A stretch of DNA of 64,000 nt from an uncultured Myxococcaceae bacterium (GTDB taxonomy: Bacteria; Myxococcota_A; Polyangia; Polyangiales; Ga0077539). Location of the stretch: NCBI GenBank assembly GCA_945952225.1, contig CAMFHP010000006.1:58121-122120 (forward strand), read 5' to 3'. How positions within the stretch are numbered: the first letter of the stretch is position 1; each line of letters starts with the position of its first letter. Below, piece after piece: positions 27,750 to 34,900 of this stretch. A model generated the notes under the pieces. The model made no database searches. It was not told where the DNA came from and saw only the letters and a list, made by a program, of their open reading frames with translations. The translations under genes and the position numbers were made by a program.

Positions 27750-27778
27750 AAAGTGAACGTCGTTCACGTTTTCGTCAA
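27750..27778 (-). promoter_or_regulatory. tetR promoter with embedded 15-bp palindromic operator
   Basis: Read on the minus strand: TTGACG (27778-27773), 17-bp spacer, CACTTT (27755-27750). The spacer holds GTGAACG-A-CGTTCAC, a perfect 7-1-7 palindrome at 27753-27767, the usual size for a TetR dimer site. Binding there would block RNA polymerase. The start codon is 7 bases past the -10. Confidence 0.75.
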
Positions 27779-27808
27779 GCCCCTGCCACGGGCCTCCGCC
27801 GACTGGCA

Positions 27809-27843
27809 ACGATTTCGCGTTCCCGCGGGGGTTGGGGTAACGG
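27809..27843 (+). promoter_or_regulatory. murD promoter, twin of the murF promoter
   Basis: ACGATTTCGCGT (27809-27820), 11 bases, then TTGGGGTAACGG (27832-27843), ending 7 bases before the murD GTG. It matches the murF element in both blocks and in the 23-base offset. It restarts transcription after the reverse-strand insertion. Confidence 0.65.
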
Positions 27844-27850
27844 TCGCGCC

Positions 27851-29245
27851 GTGGAACGCACGGTGACCGGCAAGCGTGTGGTGGTCGTGGGCATGGGCAC
27901 GTCGGGCGAGGCTGCGGCGCGCCTGGCGATGCGCCGCGGCGCGGCCACGGTGGTGCTGAACGACAAGCGCGAGGCCGCCGACCTCGACGACGACAAGCTC
28001 ATGGCGCTCGCCCGCCTCGGGGTGATCTTCGAGCTCGGCGGCCACCGCCCCGAGACCTTCGCGAAGACCGACCTCGTGGTGATGTCGCCCGGCGTTCCGC
28101 CCCTCGCGGTGGTCGATGAAGCGGCGGCGCGAGGCGTCCCCGTGGTGAGCGAGGTCGAGCTCGCGAGCTGGTACGTGCAGGCGCCCATCGTCGCGATCAC
28201 GGGCACCAACGGCAAGAGCACGGTCACCACGCTCATCGGCGAGATGCTCACGGCCTCGGGCTTCGCGACCTTCACCGGCGGCAACCTCGGCACCGCGCTC
28301 AGCGACGCCGTCGACACGCCTGCCGCGGGGCCCGAAGGACGCCTCGTCGTCGAGCTCAGCTCGTACCAGCTCGAACGCATCGTCGCGCTGCGCCCGCACG
28401 TCGCCGTGTATCTCAACCTCACGCCCGACCACCTCGACCGCTATCCCTCGATGGCGGCGTACGGCACGGCGAAGGCGCGGATCTTTCTCAACCAGACCCG
28501 CGACGACCACGCGGTGGTGCCCGGCGACGACCCCGTGGTGCTCGCGTTCGCGCGCGGAGGCGCCGGCGCGGTGCACGCCTTCGGCGGCGAGTCGTCGGAG
28601 ATCCGCATCGCCGACGGTGTGATCGCGACGAAGCGCGGCGCGCGGTACCCGCTCTCGATCGTGAAGCTCCGCGGCGCGCACAACCTCTCGAACGTGCAGG
28701 CGAGCGTGCTGGCCGCCGAGCTCGCGGGCGCCACGCGCGAGGGAATCTTCGAAGCGCTCGAGAGCTTCCGCGGGCTCCCGCATCGGATGCAGTTCGTCCT
28801 CGAAGACGACGGGGTGGTCTACTACGACGACTCGAAGGCCACGAACGTGGGCGCCGCGGTGCGCGCGCTCGAAGGCCTCGACCGCCGCGTGGTGCTCATC
28901 GCAGGCGGACGCGACAAGGGTGGTTCATACGAGCCCCTCGTGAAGCTCCTTCGCCAGAAGGCCCGCGCGGTGGTGCTCCTCGGCGAGGCCGCGCCGCTAC
29001 TCCGCGCCGCGATCGGAACGTCGGTACCGCACCGCGAGGCCGAGTCGATGCGCGACGCCGTGCGCACCGCGCGACTGCTCGCCGAGCCGGGTGACTGCGT
29101 GCTGCTCGCGCCCGCGTGCAGCTCGCTCGACATGTACCCGAGCTATGCGCACCGGGGCCGTGACTTCGCCGAGGCCGTGCGCGCGCTCGCGCAATCCCCG
29201 AGCTTCTCTGAACCGCCCACGACGGTGCGCGGAGGTGAGCCGTGA
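27851..29245 (+). CDS. murD: UDP-MurNAc-L-alanine:D-glutamate ligase MurD
   Basis: Adds D-glutamate to UDP-MurNAc-L-Ala. The 464-residue protein has an N-terminal Rossmann-like domain (VVVVGMGTSGEAAARLA), the ATP loop GTNGKST from residue 118, VVELSSYQLE, NLTPDHLDRYPSMAAY, and the C-terminal LPHRMQFV, YYDDSKATNVGAAVRAL, IAGGRDKGGSY and LAPACSSLDMYPSYAHRGRDF. These are all MurD signatures. GTG start; its own promoter precedes it, needed because three opposite-strand genes separate it from mraY. It overlaps ftsW by 4 bp. Confidence 0.97.
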   Translation: MERTVTGKRVVVVGMGTSGEAAARLAMRRGAATVVLNDKREAADLDDDKLMALARLGVIFELGGHRPETFAKTDLVVMSPGVPPLAVVDEAAARGVPVVSEVELASWYVQAPIVAITGTNGKSTVTTLIGEMLTASGFATFTGGNLGTALSDAVDTPAAGPEGRLVVELSSYQLERIVALRPHVAVYLNLTPDHLDRYPSMAAYGTAKARIFLNQTRDDHAVVPGDDPVVLAFARGGAGAVHAFGGESSEIRIADGVIATKRGARYPLSIVKLRGAHNLSNVQASVLAAELAGATREGIFEALESFRGLPHRMQFVLEDDGVVYYDDSKATNVGAAVRALEGLDRRVVLIAGGRDKGGSYEPLVKLLRQKARAVVLLGEAAPLLRAAIGTSVPHREAESMRDAVRTARLLAEPGDCVLLAPACSSLDMYPSYAHRGRDFAEAVRALAQSPSFSEPPTTVRGGEP

Positions 29246-30462
29246 CCGTGGCCCTCGAACCTGGCGCCAACGTGCGCCGCCGCTCGCTCGCCCCGCGCTC
29301 GGGCACCTCGCACGAGACCGAGACCGCCACGGCGCCGCGTCCGCAGAAGGCCGTGCGCTACGACGGCCCCGTCGACTACGCGCTCCTCGCGGGCACGATG
29401 CTGCTCGTGGCCTTCGGCATCGTGATGGTCTACTCGGCCAGCGCGGTCTACGCGGGGCACATGCACCACGACGCGCAGTACTACCTGATCCGCCAGGCGC
29501 TCTACGCGCTCGTGGGGTTCGGCGGGCTGACGGCCGCGGCGAACCTCGACTACCGCAAGCTCCGTCGGCTCACGTACCCGATGCTCGGGGTCACCGTGGC
29601 GCTGCTCGTGGTGGTGATCGCGATGGGCCACTCGACGAACGGCGCCGCGCGCTGGATCCGCCTCGGACCCATTCGCATCCAGCCCGCAGAGATCGCGAAG
29701 GTCACGCTCGTCGTGTGGCTCGCGCATTCACTGTCGAAGAAGCAGGAGAAGATCCGCACCTTCGCGATCGGCTTTCTCCCGCACCTGCTCATGGCGGGGA
29801 TCTTGATGGTGCTGTGCCTCAAGCAACCCGACATGGGGAGCGCCGTGGTGCTGCTGCTCCTCACGTTCATCCTCATGTTCGTGGCGGGCGCGCGCACGGG
29901 ATACATCCTCGGCGCGGTGCTCACGGCGCTGCCCATCGCGTGGTACCTCGTGGTGGGCACCGACTACCGCCGCCGCCGTTGGGAGGCCTTTCAAGACCCC
30001 TGGGCGCACCGCCACGGGAGCTCGTACCAGCTCATCGAGTCGATGCTGTCGTTCGGCAACGGCGGCGTCACGGGCGTGGGCCTCGGAGACTCGCGGCAGA
30101 AGCTGCTCTTCCTCCCCGAAGCGCACACGGATTTTATCGGCGCGATCGTGGGCGAGGAGCTGGGCTTTCTGGGCATGTGCGGCCTCATCGCGGCGTACGG
30201 ATTCATCATCTGGCGCGGGGTGCGCATCGCGACGCGCGCCGCGGATGACCACGGCAGCTACCTCGCGTTCGGGCTCACGTCGCTCTTCGGTCTGCAGGCG
30301 TTGATCAACCTCGGCGTCGCGATGGGAGTTCTCCCCACCAAGGGCCTCACGCTGCCCTTCGTCTCCTTCGGCGGAAGCTCGCTCGTCGTCGACCTCGCGG
30401 CGGTGGGCGTGCTGCTCGCGGTGTCGCGCGGCGCGAACCTCTCGCCCGCGAAGGGCCGCTGA
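29242..30462 (+). CDS. ftsW: septal peptidoglycan polymerase FtsW (SEDS family)
   Basis: A 406-residue SEDS-family protein, partner of FtsI in septal peptidoglycan synthesis. After a cytoplasmic N-terminus of about 45 residues there are about ten membrane helices. Family motifs: GIVMVYSASAVYAG, HSTNGAARWIRLGPIRIQPAEIAKV, LKQPDMGSAVVLLLLTF, RRWEAFQDPW, LIESMLSFGNGGVTGVGLGDS, EAHTDFIGAIVGEELGFLG (including the conserved catalytic-type Asp) and LPFVSFGGSSLV. GTG start overlaps murD; the stop abuts the murG start with no gap, so translation is probably coupled. Confidence 0.96.
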   Translation: MTVALEPGANVRRRSLAPRSGTSHETETATAPRPQKAVRYDGPVDYALLAGTMLLVAFGIVMVYSASAVYAGHMHHDAQYYLIRQALYALVGFGGLTAAANLDYRKLRRLTYPMLGVTVALLVVVIAMGHSTNGAARWIRLGPIRIQPAEIAKVTLVVWLAHSLSKKQEKIRTFAIGFLPHLLMAGILMVLCLKQPDMGSAVVLLLLTFILMFVAGARTGYILGAVLTALPIAWYLVVGTDYRRRRWEAFQDPWAHRHGSSYQLIESMLSFGNGGVTGVGLGDSRQKLLFLPEAHTDFIGAIVGEELGFLGMCGLIAAYGFIIWRGVRIATRAADDHGSYLAFGLTSLFGLQALINLGVAMGVLPTKGLTLPFVSFGGSSLVVDLAAVGVLLAVSRGANLSPAKGR

Positions 30463-31554
30463 ATGGCCACGCCGCTGCGCGTGATGATCGCGGGGGGAGG
30501 CACCGGCGGGCACGTGTTTCCAGGCATCGCGGTGGCCGACGCGCTCGCGCGCCGCACGCGCGACCTCGACGTGTGCTGGGTGGGCACGACGCGCGGGATC
30601 GAAGCGAGGGTGCTCCCCACGACCCCTTGGCGCTTCGAACCCATGGACATCTCCGCGCTCAACGGCGTCCGCGGCGTGGCCCTGGTCCGCGCCCTCGCGA
30701 AGCTGCCTCGCGCGGGGCTCCACGCGCTCCGTCTGCTGCGTGCGAACCGTCCGCAGGTGGTGCTCGGCGTCGGCGGGTACGCGGGCGGTCCCGTGGTGGC
30801 CCTCGCGGCGGCGCTGCGCATCCCCACGGCGGTGCTCGAACCCAACGCGGTGCCGGGCCTCACGAATCGCATCCTCGCGCGGGTGGTGAAGCGCGCGTTC
30901 CTCACGCACGACGAGGCGCTCGGGGCCTTTCCGAAAGACGTTCCCGTGGTGACGGGCTCACCCGTACGCAGGGCATTTCTGCAGCGCATGGCGTCGGAGG
31001 TGAAGCGCCCCGACGTGCCCGAGGTGCTCGTCGTGGGCGGCTCGCAGGGAGCCCGCGCGATCAACCGCGTGGTGCCCGAGGCGCTGAAGATCCTGCGCGA
31101 GCGGGGCCTCGCGCTCACGCTGACGCACCAGACCGGCGCGCCCTCCCGCGACGAGGTCGCGGCGGAGTACGCGAAGCTCGGGCTCGACGCGACGGTGGTG
31201 CCCTTCATCGACGACGTGGCCGCTGCCATGGAGCGCGCGTCGCTCATCGTGTGCCGTGCCGGTGCGATGACCGTCGCAGAGCTCGGCGTGATCGGTCGCC
31301 CGGCGATCTACATTCCGCTGCCCACCGCGGCCGACGACCACCAGCGCAAGAACGCCGAAGCGATGACCGCGAAGGGCGCCGCGTCGTGGATCGCCCAGTC
31401 CGAGCTGACGCCTGTGCGCCTCGCCGACGAGATGGCCGCCGTGCTCGCCGAGCCCGAGCGCCTGCGGACCATGGGCGCGCGCGCGTGGGAGACCGCCCGT
31501 CCCGACGCCGCGGGCGTCATCGCCGACGAGCTCATCGCGCTCACGAACGGCTGA
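30463..31554 (+). CDS. murG: UDP-GlcNAc:lipid I N-acetylglucosaminyltransferase MurG
   Basis: Peripheral inner-membrane GT28 enzyme that adds GlcNAc to lipid I, completing lipid II. The 363-residue protein has the N-terminal lipid-binding loop MIAGGGTGGHVFPGIAVADA, a second glycine loop GVGGYAGGPVV, ILEPN-like VLEPNAVPGLTNR, and in the UDP-binding half VVGGSQGARAINRVVPEA, HQTGA, FIDDVAAAMERASLIVCRAGAMTVAEL and PLPTAADDHQRKNAEAM. It is the last dcw gene here; a tRNA on the opposite strand follows rather than murC or ftsQAZ. Confidence 0.97.
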   Translation: MATPLRVMIAGGGTGGHVFPGIAVADALARRTRDLDVCWVGTTRGIEARVLPTTPWRFEPMDISALNGVRGVALVRALAKLPRAGLHALRLLRANRPQVVLGVGGYAGGPVVALAAALRIPTAVLEPNAVPGLTNRILARVVKRAFLTHDEALGAFPKDVPVVTGSPVRRAFLQRMASEVKRPDVPEVLVVGGSQGARAINRVVPEALKILRERGLALTLTHQTGAPSRDEVAAEYAKLGLDATVVPFIDDVAAAMERASLIVCRAGAMTVAELGVIGRPAIYIPLPTAADDHQRKNAEAMTAKGAASWIAQSELTPVRLADEMAAVLAEPERLRTMGARAWETARPDAAGVIADELIALTNG

Positions 31555-31612
31555 TCACCCCGTCACCGGGTCGCAGATCCTCGGGGGAGGAACGCGGGCG
31601 AGGGGACAGCGG

Positions 31613-31696
31613 TGCCGGGGACGGGACTTGAACCCGTAAGTCCTTGCGGACGGCGGATTTTGAATCCGCTGCGTATGCCAATTTCGCCACCCCGGC
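31613..31696 (-). tRNA. tRNA-Leu (anticodon CAA)
   Basis: An 84-nt tRNA on the minus strand. The acceptor stem GCCGGGG pairs with CCCCGGC; the D arm contains AATTGGCA; the anticodon stem GCGGA/TCCGC closes the seven-base loop TTCAAAA, giving CAA, which reads UUG. A long variable arm (CGTCCGCAAGGACTTACG region) marks it as a class II Leu tRNA, and the T arm has GGGTTCAAGTCCC. The genomic 3' end reads A-CC-G, so the terminal CCA is not fully encoded. UUG is rare at this GC content, so it probably serves a minor codon. Confidence 0.95.
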
Positions 31697-31723
31697 AGGA
31701 GGTGTTCGGGCGAGTGGACGGTA

Positions 31724-31752
31724 CGTGTACACGGGGCAATCGCAATTCGCAA
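31724..31752 (-). promoter_or_regulatory. promoter of tRNA-Leu
   Basis: On the minus strand: TTGCGA (31752-31747), a 17-bp spacer, TACACG (31729-31724), 27 bases before the mature tRNA 5' end. It lies back to back with the ribosomal operon promoter. Confidence 0.55.
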
Positions 31753-31806
31753 ACACCTTGTTTCATGGGCTGCGAGAAAAATCACACGCGCCCCGAGCAC
31801 GTGTGC

Positions 31807-31834
31807 TTGACCCCCAAAATTGAGGGTGTTAGAA
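31807..31834 (+). promoter_or_regulatory. promoter of the rplV ribosomal protein operon
   Basis: TTGACC (31807-31812), a 16-bp spacer containing an AT-rich patch, and TTAGAA (31829-31834). Transcription near 31841 gives a leader of about 155 bases before rplV. The leader contains a CGCCC-ATGAC-GGGCG hairpin near 31907-31921 but no recognisable gene; an in-frame peptide with a CKYC motif there is probably chance. Confidence 0.7.
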
Positions 31835-31996
31835 GCCGCGCCCTCCCTCAGACGTGTTGCGCCCCCACGGGTTCGATCGTCGAGGAACCACATCTATGTC
31901 GGTGGCTGCGCCCATGACGGGCGGACGCACTGGCGGGAGCATCCTGCGGCGCTGCAAGTACTGCGGTGTCGAGGAAACGAAGAGCGGATCAGACCT

Positions 31997-32437
31997 ATGG
32001 AGAGCAAGGCGATTGCGCGGTTCGCGCGGGTCGCGCCGCGGAAGGCGCGTACGGTCGTGAACCTCGTCCGTGGCCGCAAGGTGGCCGAGGCGATCGACGT
32101 GCTGATGTTTACCCGCAAGGCCGCTGCGCCGGTCGTGCGCAAGGTCATCGAGTCGGCCCTCGCGAACGCCAAGAACTCGGACCCGAACGTCAACATCGAC
32201 AACCTCTACGTGAGCGTGGCGTCGGTGGACAAGGGCCCGAACCAGCACGTTCGCCGTTGGCGCCCGCGCGCCATGGGCCGCGCCACGAAGGTGACGAAGG
32301 GCGTGAGCCACATCGTGATCACGCTGAGCGACACGGTTCCGCAGCGCGCGGCCAAGAAGGCGGAGCGCTCGGCGGCCTACGCGGCCAAGAAGGCGGCCTC
32401 GACCTCGGAGACGTCGGCTGCGCCGACGGGTGAGTGA
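31997..32437 (+). CDS. rplV: 50S ribosomal protein L22
   Basis: Large-subunit protein lining the exit tunnel. The 146-residue product has the family core: ARFARVAPRKARTVVNLVRGRKVAEAIDVL, VIESALANAKNSDPNVN, and the tunnel hairpin VDKGPNQHVRRWRPRAMGRA followed by SHIVITLSD. A C-terminal Ala/Lys-rich tail of about 30 residues (AAKKAERSAAYAAKKAAS) extends beyond the usual 110-115 residues. It is first in the cluster here, whereas rpsS normally precedes it; the upstream S10-operon genes are missing. Start ATG 31997 fits the MESKAIARF N-terminus. Confidence 0.97.
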   Translation: MESKAIARFARVAPRKARTVVNLVRGRKVAEAIDVLMFTRKAAAPVVRKVIESALANAKNSDPNVNIDNLYVSVASVDKGPNQHVRRWRPRAMGRATKVTKGVSHIVITLSDTVPQRAAKKAERSAAYAAKKAASTSETSAAPTGE

Positions 32438-32440
32438 CAG

Positions 32441-33160
32441 ATGGGACAGAAGGTTCATCCGTACGGGTTCCGCCTGGGGGTCATCAAGACCTGGAACTCG
32501 AAGTGGTTCGAGGAGCGCAACTACGCCGCGTGGCTCCACGAGGACATCACCCTGAAGCGCCTCGTGCGTGAGCACCTCGCCAACGCCAGCATCGCGGGCG
32601 TCGAGATCGAGCGTGCCGCCTCGAAGGTCAAGGTGATCGTGTACACCGCTCGCCCCGGCATCGTGATCGGCAAGGGTGGCAAGGGCGTCGAGGAGCTCAA
32701 GAAGGGCAAGGCGGGCGAGGCCCGTCAGCCTGGTCAGAAGGCTGCGACTCCGCCCTTCCCCGGCCTCATGAAGTTCACCAACGCGGGCGCCGACGACATC
32801 GTCATCGACGTGCAGGAAGTCCGCAAGCCCGAGACCAACGCGCAGCTCGTCGCCGAAGCGGTGGCCACGCAGCTCGAGCGCCGCGTGTCGTTCCGTCGCG
32901 CGATGAAGAAGGCCGTGACGCAGGCGATCAAGCTTGGCGCCAAGGGCATCCGCATCCGCTGCGCCGGTCGTCTGGGCGGCGCCGAGATGTCGCGCGTCGA
33001 GAGCTACCGCGAGGGTCGCGTTCCGCTGCACACGCTCCGCGCCGACATCGACTTCGGCCAGGGCGAGGCTCACACGACGTACGGTTCGATCGGTGTGAAG
33101 GTGTGGCTGTTCAAGGGCGAAGTGCTTCAGCAGAAGAAGCGCGCTCCGAGGGCGCGCTGA
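32441..33160 (+). CDS. rpsC: 30S ribosomal protein S3, with KH-domain insertion
   Basis: Small-subunit head protein at the mRNA entry site. The 239-residue product has the N-terminal [22 protein letters not shown], the KH motif [18 protein letters not shown] (residues about 70-87), and the C-terminal domain [45 protein letters not shown]. Right after the KH GKGG loop, before [10 protein letters not shown], there is an extra Gly/Pro-rich stretch ([20 protein letters not shown]) of about 20 residues absent from E. coli S3. It is in frame and part of the coding sequence. It sits 3 bp after rplV. Confidence 0.97.
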   Translation: MGQKVHPYGFRLGVIKTWNSKWFEERNYAAWLHEDITLKRLVREHLANASIAGVEIERAASKVKVIVYTARPGIVIGKGGKGVEELKKGKAGEARQPGQKAATPPFPGLMKFTNAGADDIVIDVQEVRKPETNAQLVAEAVATQLERRVSFRRAMKKAVTQAIKLGAKGIRIRCAGRLGGAEMSRVESYREGRVPLHTLRADIDFGQGEAHTTYGSIGVKVWLFKGEVLQQKKRAPRAR

Positions 33161-33183
33161 ACGCGCAGGCGTAGAGGACGACG

Positions 33184-33597
33184 ATGCTCTCCCCGAAGAA
33201 GGTCAAGCACCGCAAGCAGCAGAAGGGCAACCTGAAGGGTATCGCCCACCGTGGATCCGACGTCTCCTTTGGAGACTTCGGCCTCCAGGTGACCGAGTCC
33301 GGTCGGGTGACTGCCCGCCAGATCGAGGCGGCCCGTATGGCGATCACGCGTCACGTGAAGCGCGCGGGCAAGCTCTGGATCCGCGTGTTTCCCGACAAGC
33401 CCATCACCAAGAAGCCCCTCGAGACCCGCATGGGTCACGGCAAGGGCAACGTGGAGGAGTGGGTGGCCGTGGTGACCCCGGGTCGCGTGCTGTACGAACT
33501 GGGCGGCGTGCCCGAAGAGATGGCGCGTGAGGCGTTCCGCCTTGCGGGCCACAAGCTCCCCGTGGCGGTCAAGGTTCTGACCCGCGCGATCGGGTGA
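33184..33597 (+). CDS. rplP: 50S ribosomal protein L16
   Basis: Large-subunit protein near the A site and peptidyl-transferase region. The 137-residue product is standard in length and sequence: [82 protein letters not shown] and the C-terminal [17 protein letters not shown]. It lies 23 bp after rpsC and 11 bp before rpmC. Confidence 0.98.
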   Translation: MLSPKKVKHRKQQKGNLKGIAHRGSDVSFGDFGLQVTESGRVTARQIEAARMAITRHVKRAGKLWIRVFPDKPITKKPLETRMGHGKGNVEEWVAVVTPGRVLYELGGVPEEMAREAFRLAGHKLPVAVKVLTRAIG

Positions 33598-33608
33598 CGG
33601 AGACCACG

Positions 33609-33827
33609 ATGGCGAAGACGCTCAACACCGCTGAACTGCGGGCCAAGTCCGACGAGGAGCTCGCGTCGTTCATCACGACGACGACGAAGGAAATCGTCGA
33701 GGTTCGCTTCCAGAACTACACCAACCAGCTCGCCGATACGAGCCGGATCGGGAAGCTCCGCCGCGACCTCGCGCGCGCGCTCACCGAGAAGAATGCGCGC
33801 GCCGCCAAGGCCGCCGCGAAGGCCTGA
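33609..33827 (+). CDS. rpmC: 50S ribosomal protein L29
   Basis: A 72-residue two-helix protein near the exit tunnel: [47 protein letters not shown], then a short Ala/Lys tail. Usual length is 62-70. The ATG at 33609 follows an ACGGAG-type ribosome-binding site; a GTG at 33594 overlapping rplP would add five residues and seems less likely. Confidence 0.96.
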   Translation: MAKTLNTAELRAKSDEELASFITTTTKEIVEVRFQNYTNQLADTSRIGKLRRDLARALTEKNARAAKAAAKA

Positions 33828-33837
33828 GGAGACTGCG

Positions 33838-34137
33838 ATGACGGACACCAACGCGGCGACGCCCGCTCAGGGCTCCGAGAAGCACGGGCGCAAGCGCACG
33901 CTCGTGGGTCGCGTGACCAGCGCGAAGATGACCAAGACCGTGGTGGTCGAGGTTGTGCGCTCGGTCCGCCACCCGATCTACGGCAAGTACGTTCGCCGTC
34001 GTGAGAAGTACAAGGCTCACGACGAGCAGCAGCAGTTCAAGGAAGGCGACGTGGTCGAGATCCGCGAGCACCGCCCCCTTTCGCGCGAGAAGCGCTGGAC
34101 CGTGGTTCGCTTGGTGGACCGCCCCGAGCAGACGTGA
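33838..34137 (+). CDS. rpsQ: 30S ribosomal protein S17
   Basis: A 99-residue primary 16S-binding protein with the OB-fold core [62 protein letters not shown]. The first 17 residues ([16 protein letters not shown]) are an extra polar extension compared with E. coli S17 (84 residues). Start ATG 33838 is preceded by GAGGAG. Confidence 0.97.
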   Translation: MTDTNAATPAQGSEKHGRKRTLVGRVTSAKMTKTVVVEVVRSVRHPIYGKYVRRREKYKAHDEQQQFKEGDVVEIREHRPLSREKRWTVVRLVDRPEQT

Positions 34138-34147
34138 GGAGAACGCC

Positions 34148-34516
34148 ATGATTCAGATGCGCACGATTCTCGATGTCGCCGACAACTCGGGTGCCCGCAC
34201 CGTCCAGTGCATCAAGGTGCTCGGAGGCTCGCGCCGCAAGTATGCGGGCCTCGGCGACGTCATCGTGGTGAGCGTGAAGGAAGCGCTCCCGAACATGAAG
34301 GTGAAGAAGGGTCAGACGGCCCGCGCGGTGGTGGTTCGCACCACGCGTGAGTATGCGCGCCCCGACGGGTCGTACGTGAAGTTCGACGCGAACTCGGCGG
34401 TGCTGATCGACAAGGAAGGCGCGCCCATCGGGACGCGCATCTTTGGACCGGTCGCCCGTGAGCTCCGCGGCAAGAACTTCATGAAGATCATCTCGCTGGC
34501 GCCGGAGGTGATCTGA
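34148..34516 (+). CDS. rplN: 50S ribosomal protein L14
   Basis: The 122-residue product is one of the most conserved proteins in the window: [37 protein letters not shown] (in part), [18 protein letters not shown] and [19 protein letters not shown]. It forms an intersubunit bridge and binds release of ribosome silencing factor at the same surface. GAGGAG lies upstream. Its TGA overlaps the rplX ATG by one base, so translation is probably coupled. Confidence 0.98.
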   Translation: MIQMRTILDVADNSGARTVQCIKVLGGSRRKYAGLGDVIVVSVKEALPNMKVKKGQTARAVVVRTTREYARPDGSYVKFDANSAVLIDKEGAPIGTRIFGPVARELRGKNFMKIISLAPEVI

Positions 34517-34845
34517 TGAGCCTCGCGAGGATCCACAAGGGCGACAACGTGATCGTCATCTCGGGCAAGGACAAGGGCAAGACCGGCAAGGTGCTGTCCA
34601 TCTCCCCCGAGCACGAGCGTGTGGTCGTTGAAGGCGTGAACATCCAGAAGCGCCACACCCGCCCCACGATGGCGAATCGTGAGGGTGGGATCTTCGAGCG
34701 CGAGCACCCGATCCACGTGTCGAAGGTGATGCCTGTCGACCCGGAGACCGGGAAGGGCACGCGCGTGAAGACCCGCGTCGAGGCAGACGGATCGAAGGTC
34801 CGTCTGGCCAAGAGCGGCAAGGAGATCAAGCACGAGACCGTGTGA
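34516..34845 (+). CDS. rplX: 50S ribosomal protein L24
   Basis: Assembly-initiator protein. The 109-residue product has the KOW motif ARIHKGDNVIVISGKDKGKTGKVLSI, the EGVNIQKRHTRPTMANREGGIFEREHPIHVSKV segment, and a slightly extended C-terminus. One-base overlap with rplN. A 55-bp gap with a hairpin follows before rplE. Confidence 0.97.
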   Translation: MSLARIHKGDNVIVISGKDKGKTGKVLSISPEHERVVVEGVNIQKRHTRPTMANREGGIFEREHPIHVSKVMPVDPETGKGTRVKTRVEADGSKVRLAKSGKEIKHETV

Positions 34846-34856
34846 GCGTGCGAGAC

Positions 34857-34877
34857 CCACCCGATAACGACGGGTGG
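34857..34877 (+). promoter_or_regulatory. intercistronic hairpin between rplX and rplE
   Basis: CCACCCG (34857-34863) and CGGGTGG (34871-34877) form a perfect 7-bp stem with the seven-base loop ATAACGA. No U-tract follows, so termination is unlikely. It may be a processing site or a binding site for a ribosomal protein. Confidence 0.55.
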
Positions 34878-34900
34878 AAACGTAACGCAGAGGAACGACG

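Noticed and set aside
31555..31580. Hairpin-like CCCG-TCAC-CGGG after murG as a terminator
   Set aside because: Four-base stem and no T-tract; not convincing.
31612..31917. Open frame on the plus strand across the tRNA-Leu
   Set aside because: It is the complement of a complete tRNA and adjacent promoter DNA.
31854..31996. Small frame before rplV with a CKYC motif, as a possible zinc peptide or remnant of rpsS
   Set aside because: No similarity to S19 is visible, there is no good ribosome-binding site, and it runs out of frame into rplV. Treated as leader RNA.
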